Shown here piece after piece: positions 8,223-17,556 of a DNA stretch of 64,000 bases (the stretch's first letter is position 1; each line of letters begins with the position of its first letter). The stretch covers positions 1-64,000 of the forward strand of contig NZ_JACXJA010000005.1 of the NCBI RefSeq assembly GCF_014705615.1. The letters are read 5' to 3'. A model generated the notes under the pieces. It was not told the origin of the DNA, made no database searches, and saw only the letters and a program-made list of their open reading frames with translations. A program made the translations under genes and the position numbers. This stretch comes from Paenibacillus oceani (GTDB lineage: Bacteria > Bacillota > Bacilli > Paenibacillales > NBRC-103111).

Positions 8223-9158
8223 TTAGGCGTTTTTCGACATCCAATGATAGAATCCACCCGATAGTAGTCGTCTCTTCTCATCTTCAATACGAACCGCATC
8301 CATTAGAAGTCCAGATACTAAATAGCGATGAAAGTCATCGAGATGTGGCGTTCCGATGTCATTCTTCATTAGTATCTCATGCCTATTGGCTGCCGCTGCT
8401 GCATATCGGGACAATCCGCATTGAACATACAGAAATGTTCTCACCACATTACTATTTAGCTGCGTTTTATCCATCAACTGTCTTTCGTACTGAATAAAGG
8501 TAAGCAGACCATTAGCATTTTGATTTTGCTGTTGCAGGTCTTCCTCCCAATCCGCCCAGTCGTCAGACATCTGCAGGGTAATGAGCACCTGGTCAACCCG
8601 GTCCGATACTCGTTGTATTTCCTGCAGGCCCCTTGATTTAATTAGAATACCTGTTGATGATAACTTAACTGGACTTGCCTTATGTGCGATCCTAACCGGA
8701 TTATTGAAATAGTCGGTGTTGTTCTCCTGAGCTACACTCGTCGCCCATTCAGTCATATACTTCTGAAAATACTTCCAGAAGGGGGAATCCACTTCAAAAT
8801 GCTTCCTGTAAACTTCGAGAAATTTCAATTGGAACATACTTGCTAATGCTAGTTGTTGCTTCATTTCCGTTTGAGGTTCATCCATACAATCGTCTTGCAC
8901 GAAAAAGTGCAGCATCACAAACACTCCGGCCAGAGCCATATCGCGGCACGTCCGCTCGTTTACCCGATCCAGTTCCTTCAACCAAAACGGCAGTAAATAA
9001 CAGATGTAATTTTTGGTGCTGCCCTCTTTATACGGATGAAATTTGTATAAATAGGCAAGTCCGCGCTCATGAAGCGGCGGCGGGAATCCCCCGATCATCT
9101 GCTCTGCATCCCTGAATACGTCTCTTAACTCAGCTTCATAATCCGTGAACCAGTTCAT
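8223..9158 (-). CDS. Class I isoprenoid-synthase-like protein (prenyltransferase or terpene synthase)
   Basis: A 311-residue, largely helical protein without signal or membrane segments. Two Asp-rich motifs are visible: FVQDDCMDE (residues 87-94) and SDDWADWEED (198-207). Their 110-residue spacing resembles that of the two Mg-diphosphate motifs of class I isoprenoid synthases. KASPVKLSS (160-168) resembles the conserved segment between them. The ATG overlaps the methyltransferase stop (ATGA), so the two are coupled; the longer upstream frame only overlaps that gene. It could prenylate the neighbouring peptide, as ComQ does for ComX, or cyclise a prenyl diphosphate. Similarity to ComQ is at the level of fold and context, not sequence. 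Confidence 0.68.
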   Translation of the reverse strand: MNWFTDYEAELRDVFRDAEQMIGGFPPPLHERGLAYLYKFHPYKEGSTKNYICYLLPFWLKELDRVNERTCRDMALAGVFVMLHFFVQDDCMDEPQTEMKQQLALASMFQLKFLEVYRKHFEVDSPFWKYFQKYMTEWATSVAQENNTDYFNNPVRIAHKASPVKLSSTGILIKSRGLQEIQRVSDRVDQVLITLQMSDDWADWEEDLQQQNQNANGLLTFIQYERQLMDKTQLNSNVVRTFLYVQCGLSRYAAAAANRHEILMKNDIGTPHLDDFHRYLVSGLLMDAVRIEDEKRRLLSGGFYHWMSKNA

Positions 9159-9946
9159 GAGGAAATCGCCTCCTTCGCTCCTGAACCCTCGACAGGAGAC
9201 CGGGCAAAGTTCATCCCGAACATCGGAATCTCCATGTCCGCATCCGGATCGTGTAACCATTCGTCCAGCTCGTCCGCACGTTCCGCCGATAGGGGCTCGC
9301 CCAGCAAATATTTCGTCGATAGCTTCATATAGCTGTACAACGCCGCTTTCTTGGAAGGCGAATCCGCCCGGACCGCATATCGTTTTGTCCCGACAACCGC
9401 GAGCCCTCCGTATTGAAACTCCAATTTTAGAACGTCCGGCAATTCAAGAAACGTTCTGCGGCCCCGTAAAGACTGCCGTGCCTGTCGATACAGCGAGAGG
9501 AACAGCGGCAGACGATCGTTTCCTTGCAACCGCGCGTCGTCGAAATCGATGATTATAACTCTCGAAAGAGGATGAAGACGGTTGCAAACCCATTTTACAA
9601 ATCCCCCGACGTCCTCCATATGCAAGATGACAAGTCTGGCCATGATCAGATCCCATGCGTTCTGCTCGTCCAGCCGCTCATAGCTGCCGTGGATCAGATT
9701 CATCCCCCGATCGTTTCGAAGCGCGGCTTTCATGTACATCGGCCGGTCCAGCTCAACTCCGGTACAAGCGGCGGATGGATAACGCTCCTTTAAATTCGCT
9801 AAATAAGCACCGTTGCCGCATCCGATATCCAGGATAGTAGCAGGCGCCTCCGGCAAATCGTCGAGCAGCAGGCTGGACTCCGCCTCAAAAAATAAATCTG
9901 TCGTAATATGCAGCATCTGATCCAGCAAATCAACCTTGTCGTTCAA
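9155..9946 (-). CDS. Class I SAM-dependent methyltransferase
   Basis: A 263-residue methyltransferase with SAM-binding motif I TILDIGCGNG at about residues 37-46, an acidic residue after strand 2 (GVELD), and LIMARLVILHMED as the post-I region. I chose a TTG start at 9946 because AAAGGGG lies seven bases upstream; the longer frame would begin almost at the predicted transcription start. It is the first gene of the three-gene unit and is coupled by ATGA overlap to the isoprenoid-synthase-like gene. Substrate unknown: it could methylate a prenyl diphosphate, a terpene or the modified peptide. Confidence 0.85.
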   Translation of the reverse strand: MNDKVDLLDQMLHITTDLFFEAESSLLLDDLPEAPATILDIGCGNGAYLANLKERYPSAACTGVELDRPMYMKAALRNDRGMNLIHGSYERLDEQNAWDLIMARLVILHMEDVGGFVKWVCNRLHPLSRVIIIDFDDARLQGNDRLPLFLSLYRQARQSLRGRRTFLELPDVLKLEFQYGGLAVVGTKRYAVRADSPSKKAALYSYMKLSTKYLLGEPLSAERADELDEWLHDPDADMEIPMFGMNFARSPVEGSGAKEAISS

Positions 9947-9987
9947 AGCCAAACCCCTTTCGACAAAATACATTCCCAACAATACCC

Positions 9988-9996
9988 ATTATAGCA
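9988..9996 (-). promoter_or_regulatory. Extended -10 promoter of the methyltransferase unit
   Basis: On the minus strand TGCTATAAT forms a perfect extended -10 element about 40 bases before the chosen TTG start. No good -35 box is seen, as expected for an extended -10 promoter. Confidence 0.55.
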
Positions 9997-10019
9997 CGAA
10001 AGTCCTGGGTTTTGGGCAT

Positions 10020-10050
10020 AACAAAAACCCTCTATCCGGGATAGAGGGCG
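10020..10050 (-). terminator. Terminator of murC
   Basis: CCCTCTATCC (10028-10037) pairs with GGATAGAGGG (10039-10048); on the minus strand it is followed by TTTTTGTT. It insulates murC from the methyltransferase unit downstream. Confidence 0.8.
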
Positions 10051-10080
10051 GCATTTGGTGCAACAATTCATACTTCTGCC

Positions 10081-11379
10081 TTATCTGGCTTCATACCACG
10101 ACTGATACTTCTGAATATCCCCCGCTCCCATGAACAGCAGGACACAATCGCTGTATCCGTCCAGTTGTCCGATATTGCTCTCGGTAATGTGACGGGAGGT
10201 CGGGATTTTTTCCATCAGCGACTCGATCGATACTCCGCCGTTGTTTTCACGTGCAGAACCGAAGATGTTGCATAAGTATACTTCGTCGGACCCGGACAAC
10301 GAGTTCGCAAAATCGTCGATAAACGTTTCCAGTCGCGAATACGTATGGGGTTGGAAGACGGACACCACTTTTTTGCCTGGATACTTGGCTCTTACCGCAT
10401 CCAGCGTCGCGGTAATCTCGGTCGGATGATGCGCGTAATCGTCGATCACGACATTGCCCCTGACCTGTTTCTCGGTGAACCTCCGTTTGACTCCGCCGAA
10501 TGTGGCAAGCCGGCTCTTGACCTGGTCGATGTTCAAATCCTCGAGGAGAGCGACGCCGATGACCGCAAGCGCATTAAGAACGCTGTGCCGTCCGTACGCC
10601 GATACGGTAAAGGTGCCTAAAGGATTGTTGTGCATAAACACCTCGAACGTCATCCCGTCCGCCCCCGCACGCACTTGCTCCGCACGCAGCTCGTTATGTT
10701 CGCCGAATCCGTAGTAAAGCACCGGCACTTTGGGCTTCGCCATTCGGCGCACTTGCGAGTCGTCCCCGCAGGCGACCAGATGTTTCTTGACACGCTCCGC
10801 CATCTCCTGAAATGCCGAAATGACGTCGTCCATGCCGCTAAAATAATCCGGATGATCAAAGTCGATGTTCGTAATAATCGCGTAGTCGGGCTCGTAGGCG
10901 AGAAAATGTCTGCGGTATTCGCAGCTCTCGAATACGAAGTAGGTGCTGTCCGCAACCCCGGCGCCCGTTCCGTCCCCGATCAGGTAAGAGGTCGGTTGCA
11001 CCCCCTCGAACGTATGGGCGAGCATCCCGGTCGTAGTCGTTTTGCCATGTGCCCCCGTAACAGCGATACTCGTAAACTGACGAATCCATCCGCCGAGAAA
11101 ATGATGATACCGCTCTACCGGTATGCCGGCTTCGCCGCATTTGGCGATTTCCGGATGATCGTCCTTGAACGCATTCGAAGCGATGACGCGAATCTGTCCC
11201 TGTCCGAATTCGCTTTCACCAAACCGGTACATCGGAATGCCCCTGGTTTCAAGCGGCTTCTGGGTAAACAATTCGGTATCCACGTCGGATCCCTGAACCG
11301 GATATCCGGTATCATGCAGAACTTGCGCGAGCGCGCTCATCCCGGCACCCTTTATTCCTATGAAATGAACTTTTTCCAT
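10081..11379 (-). CDS. murC: UDP-N-acetylmuramate--L-alanine ligase
   Basis: A 432-residue MurC, the same length as the B. subtilis enzyme. It adds L-alanine to UDP-MurNAc in cytoplasmic peptidoglycan precursor synthesis. The N-terminal FIGIKGAGMSALA loop, the ATP-binding VTGAHGKTTTTGM (about residue 112) and DDYAHHPTEI in the C-terminal domain are all intact. The ATG is followed by the expected MEKVHFIGI start. It is a single-gene unit with a terminator at 10020-10050, divergent from tlp. Confidence 0.97.
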   Translation of the reverse strand: MEKVHFIGIKGAGMSALAQVLHDTGYPVQGSDVDTELFTQKPLETRGIPMYRFGESEFGQGQIRVIASNAFKDDHPEIAKCGEAGIPVERYHHFLGGWIRQFTSIAVTGAHGKTTTTGMLAHTFEGVQPTSYLIGDGTGAGVADSTYFVFESCEYRRHFLAYEPDYAIITNIDFDHPDYFSGMDDVISAFQEMAERVKKHLVACGDDSQVRRMAKPKVPVLYYGFGEHNELRAEQVRAGADGMTFEVFMHNNPLGTFTVSAYGRHSVLNALAVIGVALLEDLNIDQVKSRLATFGGVKRRFTEKQVRGNVVIDDYAHHPTEITATLDAVRAKYPGKKVVSVFQPHTYSRLETFIDDFANSLSGSDEVYLCNIFGSARENNGGVSIESLMEKIPTSRHITESNIGQLDGYSDCVLLFMGAGDIQKYQSWYEAR

Positions 11380-11552
11380 GAAGGATACCTCCCCACATTA
11401 TGCTGGAGCTTAACTCGACCTGACGTACTTCCCATTATATGAGACGAAATGGAAACTGTGCTCCCGCCTATGGACGGGGCGGGGATAACAGCTCCGTATT
11501 GGTAAGCATTCCCGGAACTTCTCCGTCTTATAGCAGTCCGGCTGAACGCACA

Positions 11553-11582
11553 TGTATATTTTTTGATAAAAGTGGCATCTTA
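11553..11582 (+). promoter_or_regulatory. Sigma-G/F-type promoter of tlp
   Basis: TGTATA (11553-11558), 17 bases, then CATCTTA (11576-11582). This matches the forespore pattern (GYATA at -35, CATnnTA at -10), as expected for a small acid-soluble spore protein gene. Confidence 0.6.
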
Positions 11583-11620
11583 TCCGGGTATGGATTCCAC
11601 CCGGAAAGGAGGGACTGAGA

Positions 11621-11836
11621 ATGGCCAAACCGGACGATCGTTCCGACAATGCGGAAAAGCTGCAAAATATGAAGCAAAATACGATCGGCAACTTGGAAGA
11701 AGCCGAAAATTATTTAACGGAGCACGCTGACGAAATATCCGCTACTGAAAAACAGGATATCGAGCAAAAAAACGAAAACCGCCGCGCAAGCATCTCGGGA
11801 TTCCAATCCGAAATGGAAGACGAGATGAACTCCTGA
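11621..11836 (+). CDS. tlp: Small acid-soluble spore protein Tlp
   Basis: A 71-residue Tlp family protein: PDDRSDNAEKLQNMKQNTI at the N-terminus and the Lys/Glu-rich middle align well with B. subtilis Tlp. Tlp is a minor spore core protein made in the forespore. An AAGGAGGGA site precedes the ATG, a forespore-type promoter lies 40-70 bases upstream, and a terminator follows, so it is a single-gene unit. The protein is predicted helical and highly charged with no membrane segment. Confidence 0.9.
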   Translation: MAKPDDRSDNAEKLQNMKQNTIGNLEEAENYLTEHADEISATEKQDIEQKNENRRASISGFQSEMEDEMNS

Positions 11837-11868
11837 TAGTCGCCAAAGCGCGGATGAATAGTGAGGTT

Positions 11869-11906
11869 AAGCCCTTTTCAGCGTAAGGCTGAATCGGGCT
11901 TTTTTC
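11869..11906. terminator. Terminator between convergent tlp and rnz
   Basis: AAGCCC pairs with GGGCTT around an inner stem TTCAGC/GCTGAA, with six T residues on the plus strand. Confidence 0.75.
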
Positions 11907-11933
11907 TCCTTGAGCCGTCCCGTAGACCGCGCA

Positions 11934-12851
11934 CTACCCGATCGTATAACTCCAATGGTCGCGGGCGATGTGCGTGTCGTCGAAGTGCTCCCGGGCATCC
12001 TCCAGCAGCCGGGTCACCTCATCTTCCTGGTAGCGCGAGCTGATGTGGGTCAGAATGAGCGACTTCGCCCCGGCGCTGGCCGCCGTTAAGGCCGCATCCT
12101 TGGCGGTAGAATGATAATACGTCTGAGCCAATTCGTCAAGCGTCGCATCAAACGTCGCTTCATGGACAAGCACGTCGGCCCCGGCCGCGAGCCGAACCGC
12201 GGCTCCGCAGCGCCGGGTGTCTCCGAGAATTGCGATTTTTTTGCCCGGAATCGGCGCACCGATGCACGCGGCTCCGTCCACTATTGTCCCGTCCGGCAGC
12301 TCCACTATCTCTCCCCGCTTGATCCGGCCATAGAGCGGTCCCGCCGGAACGCCGAGCTCCTTCAGCCTGGAAGCGTCCAGCTTGCCCTGCTTGTCCTTCT
12401 CGACAATCCGGTAACCGTAGCTGTCGATTCGGTGATCCAGCAGCTCGCAGCCGATCTCGAACCGGTCGTCTTCATAGACCGTGCCTTCGTGAATCTCGCG
12501 ATAGGTAAGTTCGTAGGACAACCGGGCTTGACTAAGCCGGAGTACCGGCTCAAGAAGCGACTCCAGTCCCGGCGGACCGAACAGGACGAGCGGCGTCGTA
12601 CCGCCCTGATTCGACCGACTGGTCAGCAGCCCGGGCAAACCGTAAATATGATCCCCGTGAAGATGAGTAATGAAGATGAACTCCAGCCGGCTCGCCTTGA
12701 GCGGAGAGCGCAGCATCTGGTGCTGCGTCCCTTCGCCGCAGTCGAACAGCCACATCGTCCCCCGTTCGTCGTAGAGCGTTAACGCGATGGATGTGACGTT
12801 GCGTTCTTTGGAGGGCATGCCCGCTCCAGTACCTAGAAAATATAGCTCCAT
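11934..12851 (-). CDS. rnz: Ribonuclease Z (tRNA 3' processing)
   Basis: A 305-residue metallo-beta-lactamase-fold tRNA 3' endonuclease, close to the 307 residues of B. subtilis RNase Z. The zinc motif THLHGDHIYGLPG is at about residue 63, followed by LGDTRRC and the late ILTHISSRYQ. It cuts the 3' trailer from tRNA precursors lacking an encoded CCA. The start MELYFLGTG at 12851 has an AAGGAGAAG site; the frame extends further upstream without support. It converges on tlp. Confidence 0.95.
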   Translation of the reverse strand: MELYFLGTGAGMPSKERNVTSIALTLYDERGTMWLFDCGEGTQHQMLRSPLKASRLEFIFITHLHGDHIYGLPGLLTSRSNQGGTTPLVLFGPPGLESLLEPVLRLSQARLSYELTYREIHEGTVYEDDRFEIGCELLDHRIDSYGYRIVEKDKQGKLDASRLKELGVPAGPLYGRIKRGEIVELPDGTIVDGAACIGAPIPGKKIAILGDTRRCGAAVRLAAGADVLVHEATFDATLDELAQTYYHSTAKDAALTAASAGAKSLILTHISSRYQEDEVTRLLEDAREHFDDTHIARDHWSYTIG

Positions 12852-13182
12852 ACTTCTCCTTCCGCCGGTTGCGCTTGGTCTGCATCGAAGACGCGCCTCC
12901 GGGTGAGACAACAAGGACTCCCCTTGGAGACGGACGCTTCCGGCTTTCTCCTGCATCTTTATGTAACTTCGTGGCGGGGTAGCATTCCGCCGGATTCGAA
13001 GCGGTGTCGTGTATCCGTATCTGTTAGTCTACCAGAAACGGCCTGTTTTCGAAAGAGAACTAATTCTCATGTTTTCTTATCGGAATTTAAGAATTAAATT
13101 GTCCCCGTCCATCGACACGGCGCCCAATTTCGAATATAATACTCTAATAATAAGCAATCATCTAATGAAAAGAGGGAGACCG
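12852..13182. other. Divergent intergenic region between rnz and mtnD, containing a dispersed repeat
   Basis: About 330 bases. The main feature is a repeat at 13025-13091 that recurs at 17367-17429 near metH. I searched for an S-box (SAM) riboswitch ahead of mtnD and saw none of its conserved blocks. A TATAAT (near 13137) lies about 45 bases ahead of mtnD without a convincing -35. Confidence 0.55.
13025..13091. repeat. Dispersed repeat, copy 1 (upstream of mtnD)
   Basis: It begins TAGTCTACCAGA, contains GTTTTCG and AAGAGA, and ends TTTCTTATCGGAA then TTTAA. The same ordered blocks recur at 17367-17429 with roughly three quarters of bases identical. Similarity seems to extend some bases further upstream (CCGTA..CTG). 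Confidence 0.7.
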
Positions 13183-13725
13183 ATGGCAGAGATTCGCATC
13201 CGCAATACGAATGAACGCATCCAGGGCGAACAAAATGTGAAATCGTTTCTGGAGAAGCAAGAGGTGCTTTACGAGCACTGGAATCCAGGCAAGCTCCCTG
13301 CCGAGCTGCAGGAGAAATTCGTCCTTTCCGACGAAGAAAAGCAGCAAATCCTAAGCACGTTTGACTCTGAAATTCGCGATCTGGCCGGACGCCGCGGTTA
13401 CCGGACCTGGGATATCGTCGCCCTCTCCGACGCCACGCCGAACCTCGAGGAGCTGCTGAAAAAGTTCGAGCAGGTGCACACGCATACGGAGGATGAAGTT
13501 CGCGCAATTACGGCGGGTAAAGGGATCTTTATCATTAAAGGTACGGACGATGTCGGTTACTTCGACGTTGAGCTGGAAGCCGGCGACGTCATCTCCGTTC
13601 CGGAGAACAAGCCGCACTTCTTCACGCTTATGGACAACCGCAAAATCGTCGCCGTCCGCCTCTTTATCGAAACCGAAGGCTGGATCGCGCATCCGTTCGA
13701 AGACCCTGCCTTCCAAAAAGCTTAA
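13183..13725 (+). CDS. mtnD: Acireductone dioxygenase (methionine salvage)
   Basis: A 180-residue cupin close in size to B. subtilis MtnD. It opens acireductone to the methionine precursor keto acid (Fe form) in the methionine salvage pathway. The metal-binding pattern HTHTEDEVR followed by a second His (NKPHFF) is present. The start MAEIRIRNT follows AGAGGGAG; the longer upstream frame runs through the repeat and is not real. No other mtn gene is adjacent. It converges on metH, with a strong bidirectional terminator between them. Confidence 0.93.
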   Translation: MAEIRIRNTNERIQGEQNVKSFLEKQEVLYEHWNPGKLPAELQEKFVLSDEEKQQILSTFDSEIRDLAGRRGYRTWDIVALSDATPNLEELLKKFEQVHTHTEDEVRAITAGKGIFIIKGTDDVGYFDVELEAGDVISVPENKPHFFTLMDNRKIVAVRLFIETEGWIAHPFEDPAFQKA

Positions 13726-13808
13726 TCCGCTTAACAATTGCCGCCGTACAACTTCCGGCCTTTCACCGTTCGTTTCGAACCGGCGATCCGCTTTTGCAGC
13801 GGCACGCC

Positions 13809-13850
13809 AAAAAGCCCGGCGCTTTCTTACCAGAGAGCGCCGGGCTTTTT
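13809..13850. terminator. Bidirectional terminator between mtnD and metH
   Basis: AGCCCGGCGCT (13813-13823) pairs perfectly with AGCGCCGGGCT (13836-13846), flanked by AAAAA and TTTTT. Confidence 0.92.
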
Positions 13851-13891
13851 ATTGTTTTGTATTTGAAGGCCCGCTTCCCGACGGATGCGGC

Positions 13892-16800
13892 TTAAGCCTT
13901 ATCTACGTTAAAGTAACGCGCCTCCGGATGAGCGAACACCATTGCGGAAACGGACGCCTCCGGCTCCATCATGCAGCCTTCGGTTAATTCCACGCCGATA
14001 TCCGCCGGATTCATCAGACGGAACAGCGGCTCCTGATCTTCCAGATTTGGACATGCCGGATAACCGAACGACACGCGGATTCCCTGGTATCTCGCTCCCC
14101 ACCGCTGCTGCATCGTCAGCTCCGGCGAATCCGGATAGCCCCACATATCGCGCATCATATGGTGCAGACGCTCGGCGAAGCCTTCCGCCAGCTCGATCGC
14201 AAACGACTGCAGCGCATGCGAGCGCAAATAGTCGCCCTTCTCCTTCATCTCTTCCGCTCTCGCCCGAATGCCTTGGCCCGCTGTAACGACGAGGAAGCCG
14301 ACGTAGTCCATCGTGCCGCTCGAGACCGGCTTCAGGAAGTCCGCCAGACACAAGTACGGCTCCACCTCTTGACGCGGGAACGAGAAGCGGTGCAGCACGA
14401 CGCTCGTATCCGCCGGATCGTAGATCAGAATATCGTTGCCCTCCGACTGGGCCGGGAAAAACCGGTACATCCCGTTCGCCGTAATGAGGCCGTCCGCCTT
14501 CGCTTCCGCGAACAGTTCGTCGACCGTCGCCTTCAGCTGCACCGCTTTCGGATTTTTCTCCTCCAGCAGCTTCTCCACCTTGCCGCGCAGCCCCAGATGG
14601 TGGCCGAGCAATGTCTGCATATTCACATACGGGTAAATATAGTCGATCGGATAATCCCTCAGTACGTGCCGGTCCAGATCCGGCGGAATGTATACCGGCA
14701 CATCCTGCGACACGGACGATTTCGCAGCGCGAGTCAGCTTGACGTCTTCAGCCGCTTTCCCCGACTCCATCACGACCGAATCCATGCTGTCCCGCAGCTC
14801 CTGAATCAGCTTCTGGCGCTGCTCGGTATCGCTCAGCTTGTTGGCGATATCGAGACCGTCCATCGCGTCCTTCGCGTACAGCACCACGCCGTCGTACTCC
14901 GGTGCGATCCGCGTCTTCGTGAACTTGCGGGTCAGCGCCGCTCCTCCGACCAGAATCGGCACCTCGATGCCCGCCGCGCGAAGGTCCTGAGCCGTAACGA
15001 CCATCTGCTGCGCCGATTTGACGAGCAGCCCCGACAGTCCGATCGCGTCCGGCTTCTCTCTCCGGTACGCTTCGATCAACTGCTCGGGCGGTACCTTGAT
15101 CCCGAGGTTGATGATTTGGTAGCCGTTGTTCGAGAGGATAATCTCGACGAGGTTTTTGCCGATGTCGTGCACGTCGCCCTTGACCGTGGCGAGCAAAATC
15201 TTTCCTTTCACCGCGCTCTCGGAACGCTCCATGAATTGTTCCAGGTAAGCGACGGACGCTTTCATCACCTCGGCGCTCTGCAGCACTTCCGCGACGATCA
15301 GCTCGTTGTTGTTGAACAAACGGCCAACCTCTTCCATCCCTTTCATCAGCGGTCCGTTAATGATCTCAAGCGGCGCATACTTCTTCAGCGCTTCCTCCAG
15401 ATCGGGGATCAGACCTTCCTTCGTTCCTTCCACCACGTAAGAGCCGAGACGTTCTTCCAGCGACAGGTTGGAGATTTTTTCGCTTTTCTCCACCTTTTTC
15501 TCCCGGAAATGCGCGACAAACTCCGCCAGCGTCTCATCAGTCGTATTGTAGATCAGATTTTCCGCCAGGCGCCGCTCTTCCTCAGGAATCGAAGCGTATC
15601 TCTCGAGCTTCTCGGTGTTGACGATCGCATAGTCGAGACCGGCCTTCGTACAATGGTACAAATAAACGGCATTAAGCACTTCGCGTCCCGCATCCGGAAG
15701 ACCGAACGAAATATTGCTCAATCCGAGAATCGTCTTACATTCAGGATACTTCTCCTTGATCAGCTTGATGCCTTCAATCGTCTCCACGGCAGAACCGATA
15801 TACTGCGGGTCCCCGGAACCGACCGGAAACATGTTCGGGTCGAAAATAATATCGTGAGGCTTCAGCCCGTAACGGTTCGTCAACAGATCGAAAGCGCGGT
15901 CCGCCACTTCCAGCTTGGCCTGCCGGGTTACGGCCTGACCGCGTTCGTCGATCAGGATCATAACGACGGCAGCCCCGTACTTATGAATGAGCGGAACGAT
16001 GCTCTGGAACTTCGACTCCCCATCCTCCAGGTTAATCGAATTGATGATTGCCTTACCTTGCGAATACTTGAGACCCAGTTCGATGATGTGATCGTAAGTC
16101 GAGTCGATCATAAGCGGAGCTTTCACTTTCTTCACGACGAACTGCAGGAAGTTCTCCATCGCATACGCTTCGTCGATATCCGTATCCTGCAAGTTGATGT
16201 CGATGACGTGCGCCCCGTTTTTCACCTGGGCGCGAGCGATTTCGGAGCCTTCCTCGAACTTGCCTTCTTTTATTAAACGTTTGAACTTCCGCGATCCCGA
16301 AATATTCGTGCGCTCCCCGACCATGATCGGCCGATTTTCGTCCTCCAGGTATACCGTCTCGATGCCGGAGACAGCCGCCGGATGATTGCCGTACGTGGTG
16401 CGCGGTTGGATGGCGCTCATCGTCTCGGCGATCGCCCGGATATGGTCCGGCGTCGTTCCGCAGCAGCCGCCGGCGATATTGATCCAGCCCTGCTCCGCAA
16501 AATCGCCGAGCTTCTTCGCCAGCGAAGCCGGCGACTCATGGTAATGCCCGTTCTCGTCCGGCAAGCCGGCGTTCGGGTAACAGCTTACCGCCGTGCCCGC
16601 AATCCCCGACAGCGTACGGATATGGTCCTTCATAAATTCCGGTCCCGTGGCGCAGTTCAGTCCGACCGACACCGGATTCAGGTGTTCGAGAGAGATGTAA
16701 AACGACTCGATATTTTGACCGGCCAGCGTCGTTCCCATCGGCTCGATCGTACCGGAGATCATAATCGGCAGCTCGATGCCTGTCGTTTCGAACGCTTGGC

Positions 16801-17332
16801 GAATCCCGATGCTGCCCGCCTTTACGTTCAGCGTATCCTGCGACGTCTCCAGCAGCAGGGCGTCCACACCCGCTTCAATAAGCGCAACCGCCTGCTCGTA
16901 ATAGCTTTCTATCAAACCTTCGAACGTAACGCCGCCGGTAACGGACAACGTCTTCGTCGTCGGACCCATCGCACCCGCCACATACCGCGGCCACTCCGGC
17001 GTCGAATATTTATGGGCCGCTTCTACCGCCAGCTTAGCAGCCGCGAGATTGAGCTCGCGCGAACGCTCGGGAATGTCGTATTCGGCCAGTACGACGCTCG
17101 TCGTGCCGAACGTGTTCGTTTCCAAAATGTCCGCGCCCGCTTCCAGATACGCTTCGTGAATTTTGGAGATAACATCCGGACGTGTAACCGACAATATCTC
17201 GTTGCAGCCTTCCAGCTCTTCCCCGCCGAAATCGGCAGCGGTCAAGTTTTCCTGCTGCAGCATCGTCCCCATCGCGCCGTCCAGTATTAATATTTTATGC
17301 TTGAGCCGTTCCGCCAAAGCTTGTTTGTGCAT
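13892..17332 (-). CDS. metH: Cobalamin-dependent methionine synthase
   Basis: A 1146-residue MetH with all modules in order: homocysteine-binding TIM barrel (LDGAMGTML at the N-terminus; zinc Cys in GLNCATG and GGCCGTT), folate-binding pterin domain ([11 protein letters not shown]), cobalamin cap and B12 domain (DVHDIGKN with the lower-ligand His), and the C-terminal AdoMet reactivation domain ([10 protein letters not shown]). It transfers a methyl group from methyltetrahydrofolate to homocysteine. The start at 17332 ([10 protein letters not shown]) has an AAGGAG site; the frame upstream has none. No riboswitch is seen in the short leader, though B12 or SAM control might be expected. A dispersed repeat lies just upstream. 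Confidence 0.96.
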   Translation of the reverse strand: MHKQALAERLKHKILILDGAMGTMLQQENLTAADFGGEELEGCNEILSVTRPDVISKIHEAYLEAGADILETNTFGTTSVVLAEYDIPERSRELNLAAAKLAVEAAHKYSTPEWPRYVAGAMGPTTKTLSVTGGVTFEGLIESYYEQAVALIEAGVDALLLETSQDTLNVKAGSIGIRQAFETTGIELPIMISGTIEPMGTTLAGQNIESFYISLEHLNPVSVGLNCATGPEFMKDHIRTLSGIAGTAVSCYPNAGLPDENGHYHESPASLAKKLGDFAEQGWINIAGGCCGTTPDHIRAIAETMSAIQPRTTYGNHPAAVSGIETVYLEDENRPIMVGERTNISGSRKFKRLIKEGKFEEGSEIARAQVKNGAHVIDINLQDTDIDEAYAMENFLQFVVKKVKAPLMIDSTYDHIIELGLKYSQGKAIINSINLEDGESKFQSIVPLIHKYGAAVVMILIDERGQAVTRQAKLEVADRAFDLLTNRYGLKPHDIIFDPNMFPVGSGDPQYIGSAVETIEGIKLIKEKYPECKTILGLSNISFGLPDAGREVLNAVYLYHCTKAGLDYAIVNTEKLERYASIPEEERRLAENLIYNTTDETLAEFVAHFREKKVEKSEKISNLSLEERLGSYVVEGTKEGLIPDLEEALKKYAPLEIINGPLMKGMEEVGRLFNNNELIVAEVLQSAEVMKASVAYLEQFMERSESAVKGKILLATVKGDVHDIGKNLVEIILSNNGYQIINLGIKVPPEQLIEAYRREKPDAIGLSGLLVKSAQQMVVTAQDLRAAGIEVPILVGGAALTRKFTKTRIAPEYDGVVLYAKDAMDGLDIANKLSDTEQRQKLIQELRDSMDSVVMESGKAAEDVKLTRAAKSSVSQDVPVYIPPDLDRHVLRDYPIDYIYPYVNMQTLLGHHLGLRGKVEKLLEEKNPKAVQLKATVDELFAEAKADGLITANGMYRFFPAQSEGNDILIYDPADTSVVLHRFSFPRQEVEPYLCLADFLKPVSSGTMDYVGFLVVTAGQGIRARAEEMKEKGDYLRSHALQSFAIELAEGFAERLHHMMRDMWGYPDSPELTMQQRWGARYQGIRVSFGYPACPNLEDQEPLFRLMNPADIGVELTEGCMMEPEASVSAMVFAHPEARYFNVDKA

Positions 17333-17366
17333 ACGCCCACTCCTTATCTGTACCGTACATACCTGA

Positions 17367-17429
17367 TAGTCTACCAGATGCCGCACGTTTTCGGAAGAGA
17401 TATATCCATAGGTTTCTTATCGGAATTAA
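17367..17429. repeat. Dispersed repeat, copy 2 (upstream of metH)
   Basis: Same block order as 13025-13091: TAGTCTACCAGA, GTTTTCG, AAGAGA, TTTCTTATCGGAA, TTAA. It is on the same window strand as copy 1, so it is inverted relative to metH. It begins 35 bases upstream of the metH start. Confidence 0.7.
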
Positions 17430-17482
17430 AGTGCTTATCCGAAATGTACGAAATCCGCCGTTCTTTATGGCCCATCCTATCA

Positions 17483-17525
17483 CAAAGGAACCCGCCGCTC
17501 TCTTGCGAGAAAGCAACGGGCCTGT
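17483..17525 (-). terminator. Possible terminator of the HAD gene
   Basis: On the minus strand CCCGTTGCT and AGCGGCGGG form an imperfect stem around TTCTCGCAAGAG, followed by a T-rich TTCCTTTGTG. It lies between the HAD gene stop (17557) and metH. Confidence 0.45.
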
Positions 17526-17556
17526 CTATTGCGCTTATGTTTATGCCGGCGAAGGA

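Noticed and set aside
10630-11442. A 270-codon plus-strand frame opposite murC
   Set aside because: Antisense shadow of murC without a start signal.
12852-13182. SAM riboswitch ahead of mtnD, or ahead of metH at 17333-17480
   Set aside because: The conserved S-box blocks were not found in either leader.
14159-16276. A 705-codon plus-strand frame inside metH
   Set aside because: It is the antisense shadow of metH, very Arg/Leu/Gln-rich, with no ribosome binding site or domain; metH is unmistakable.
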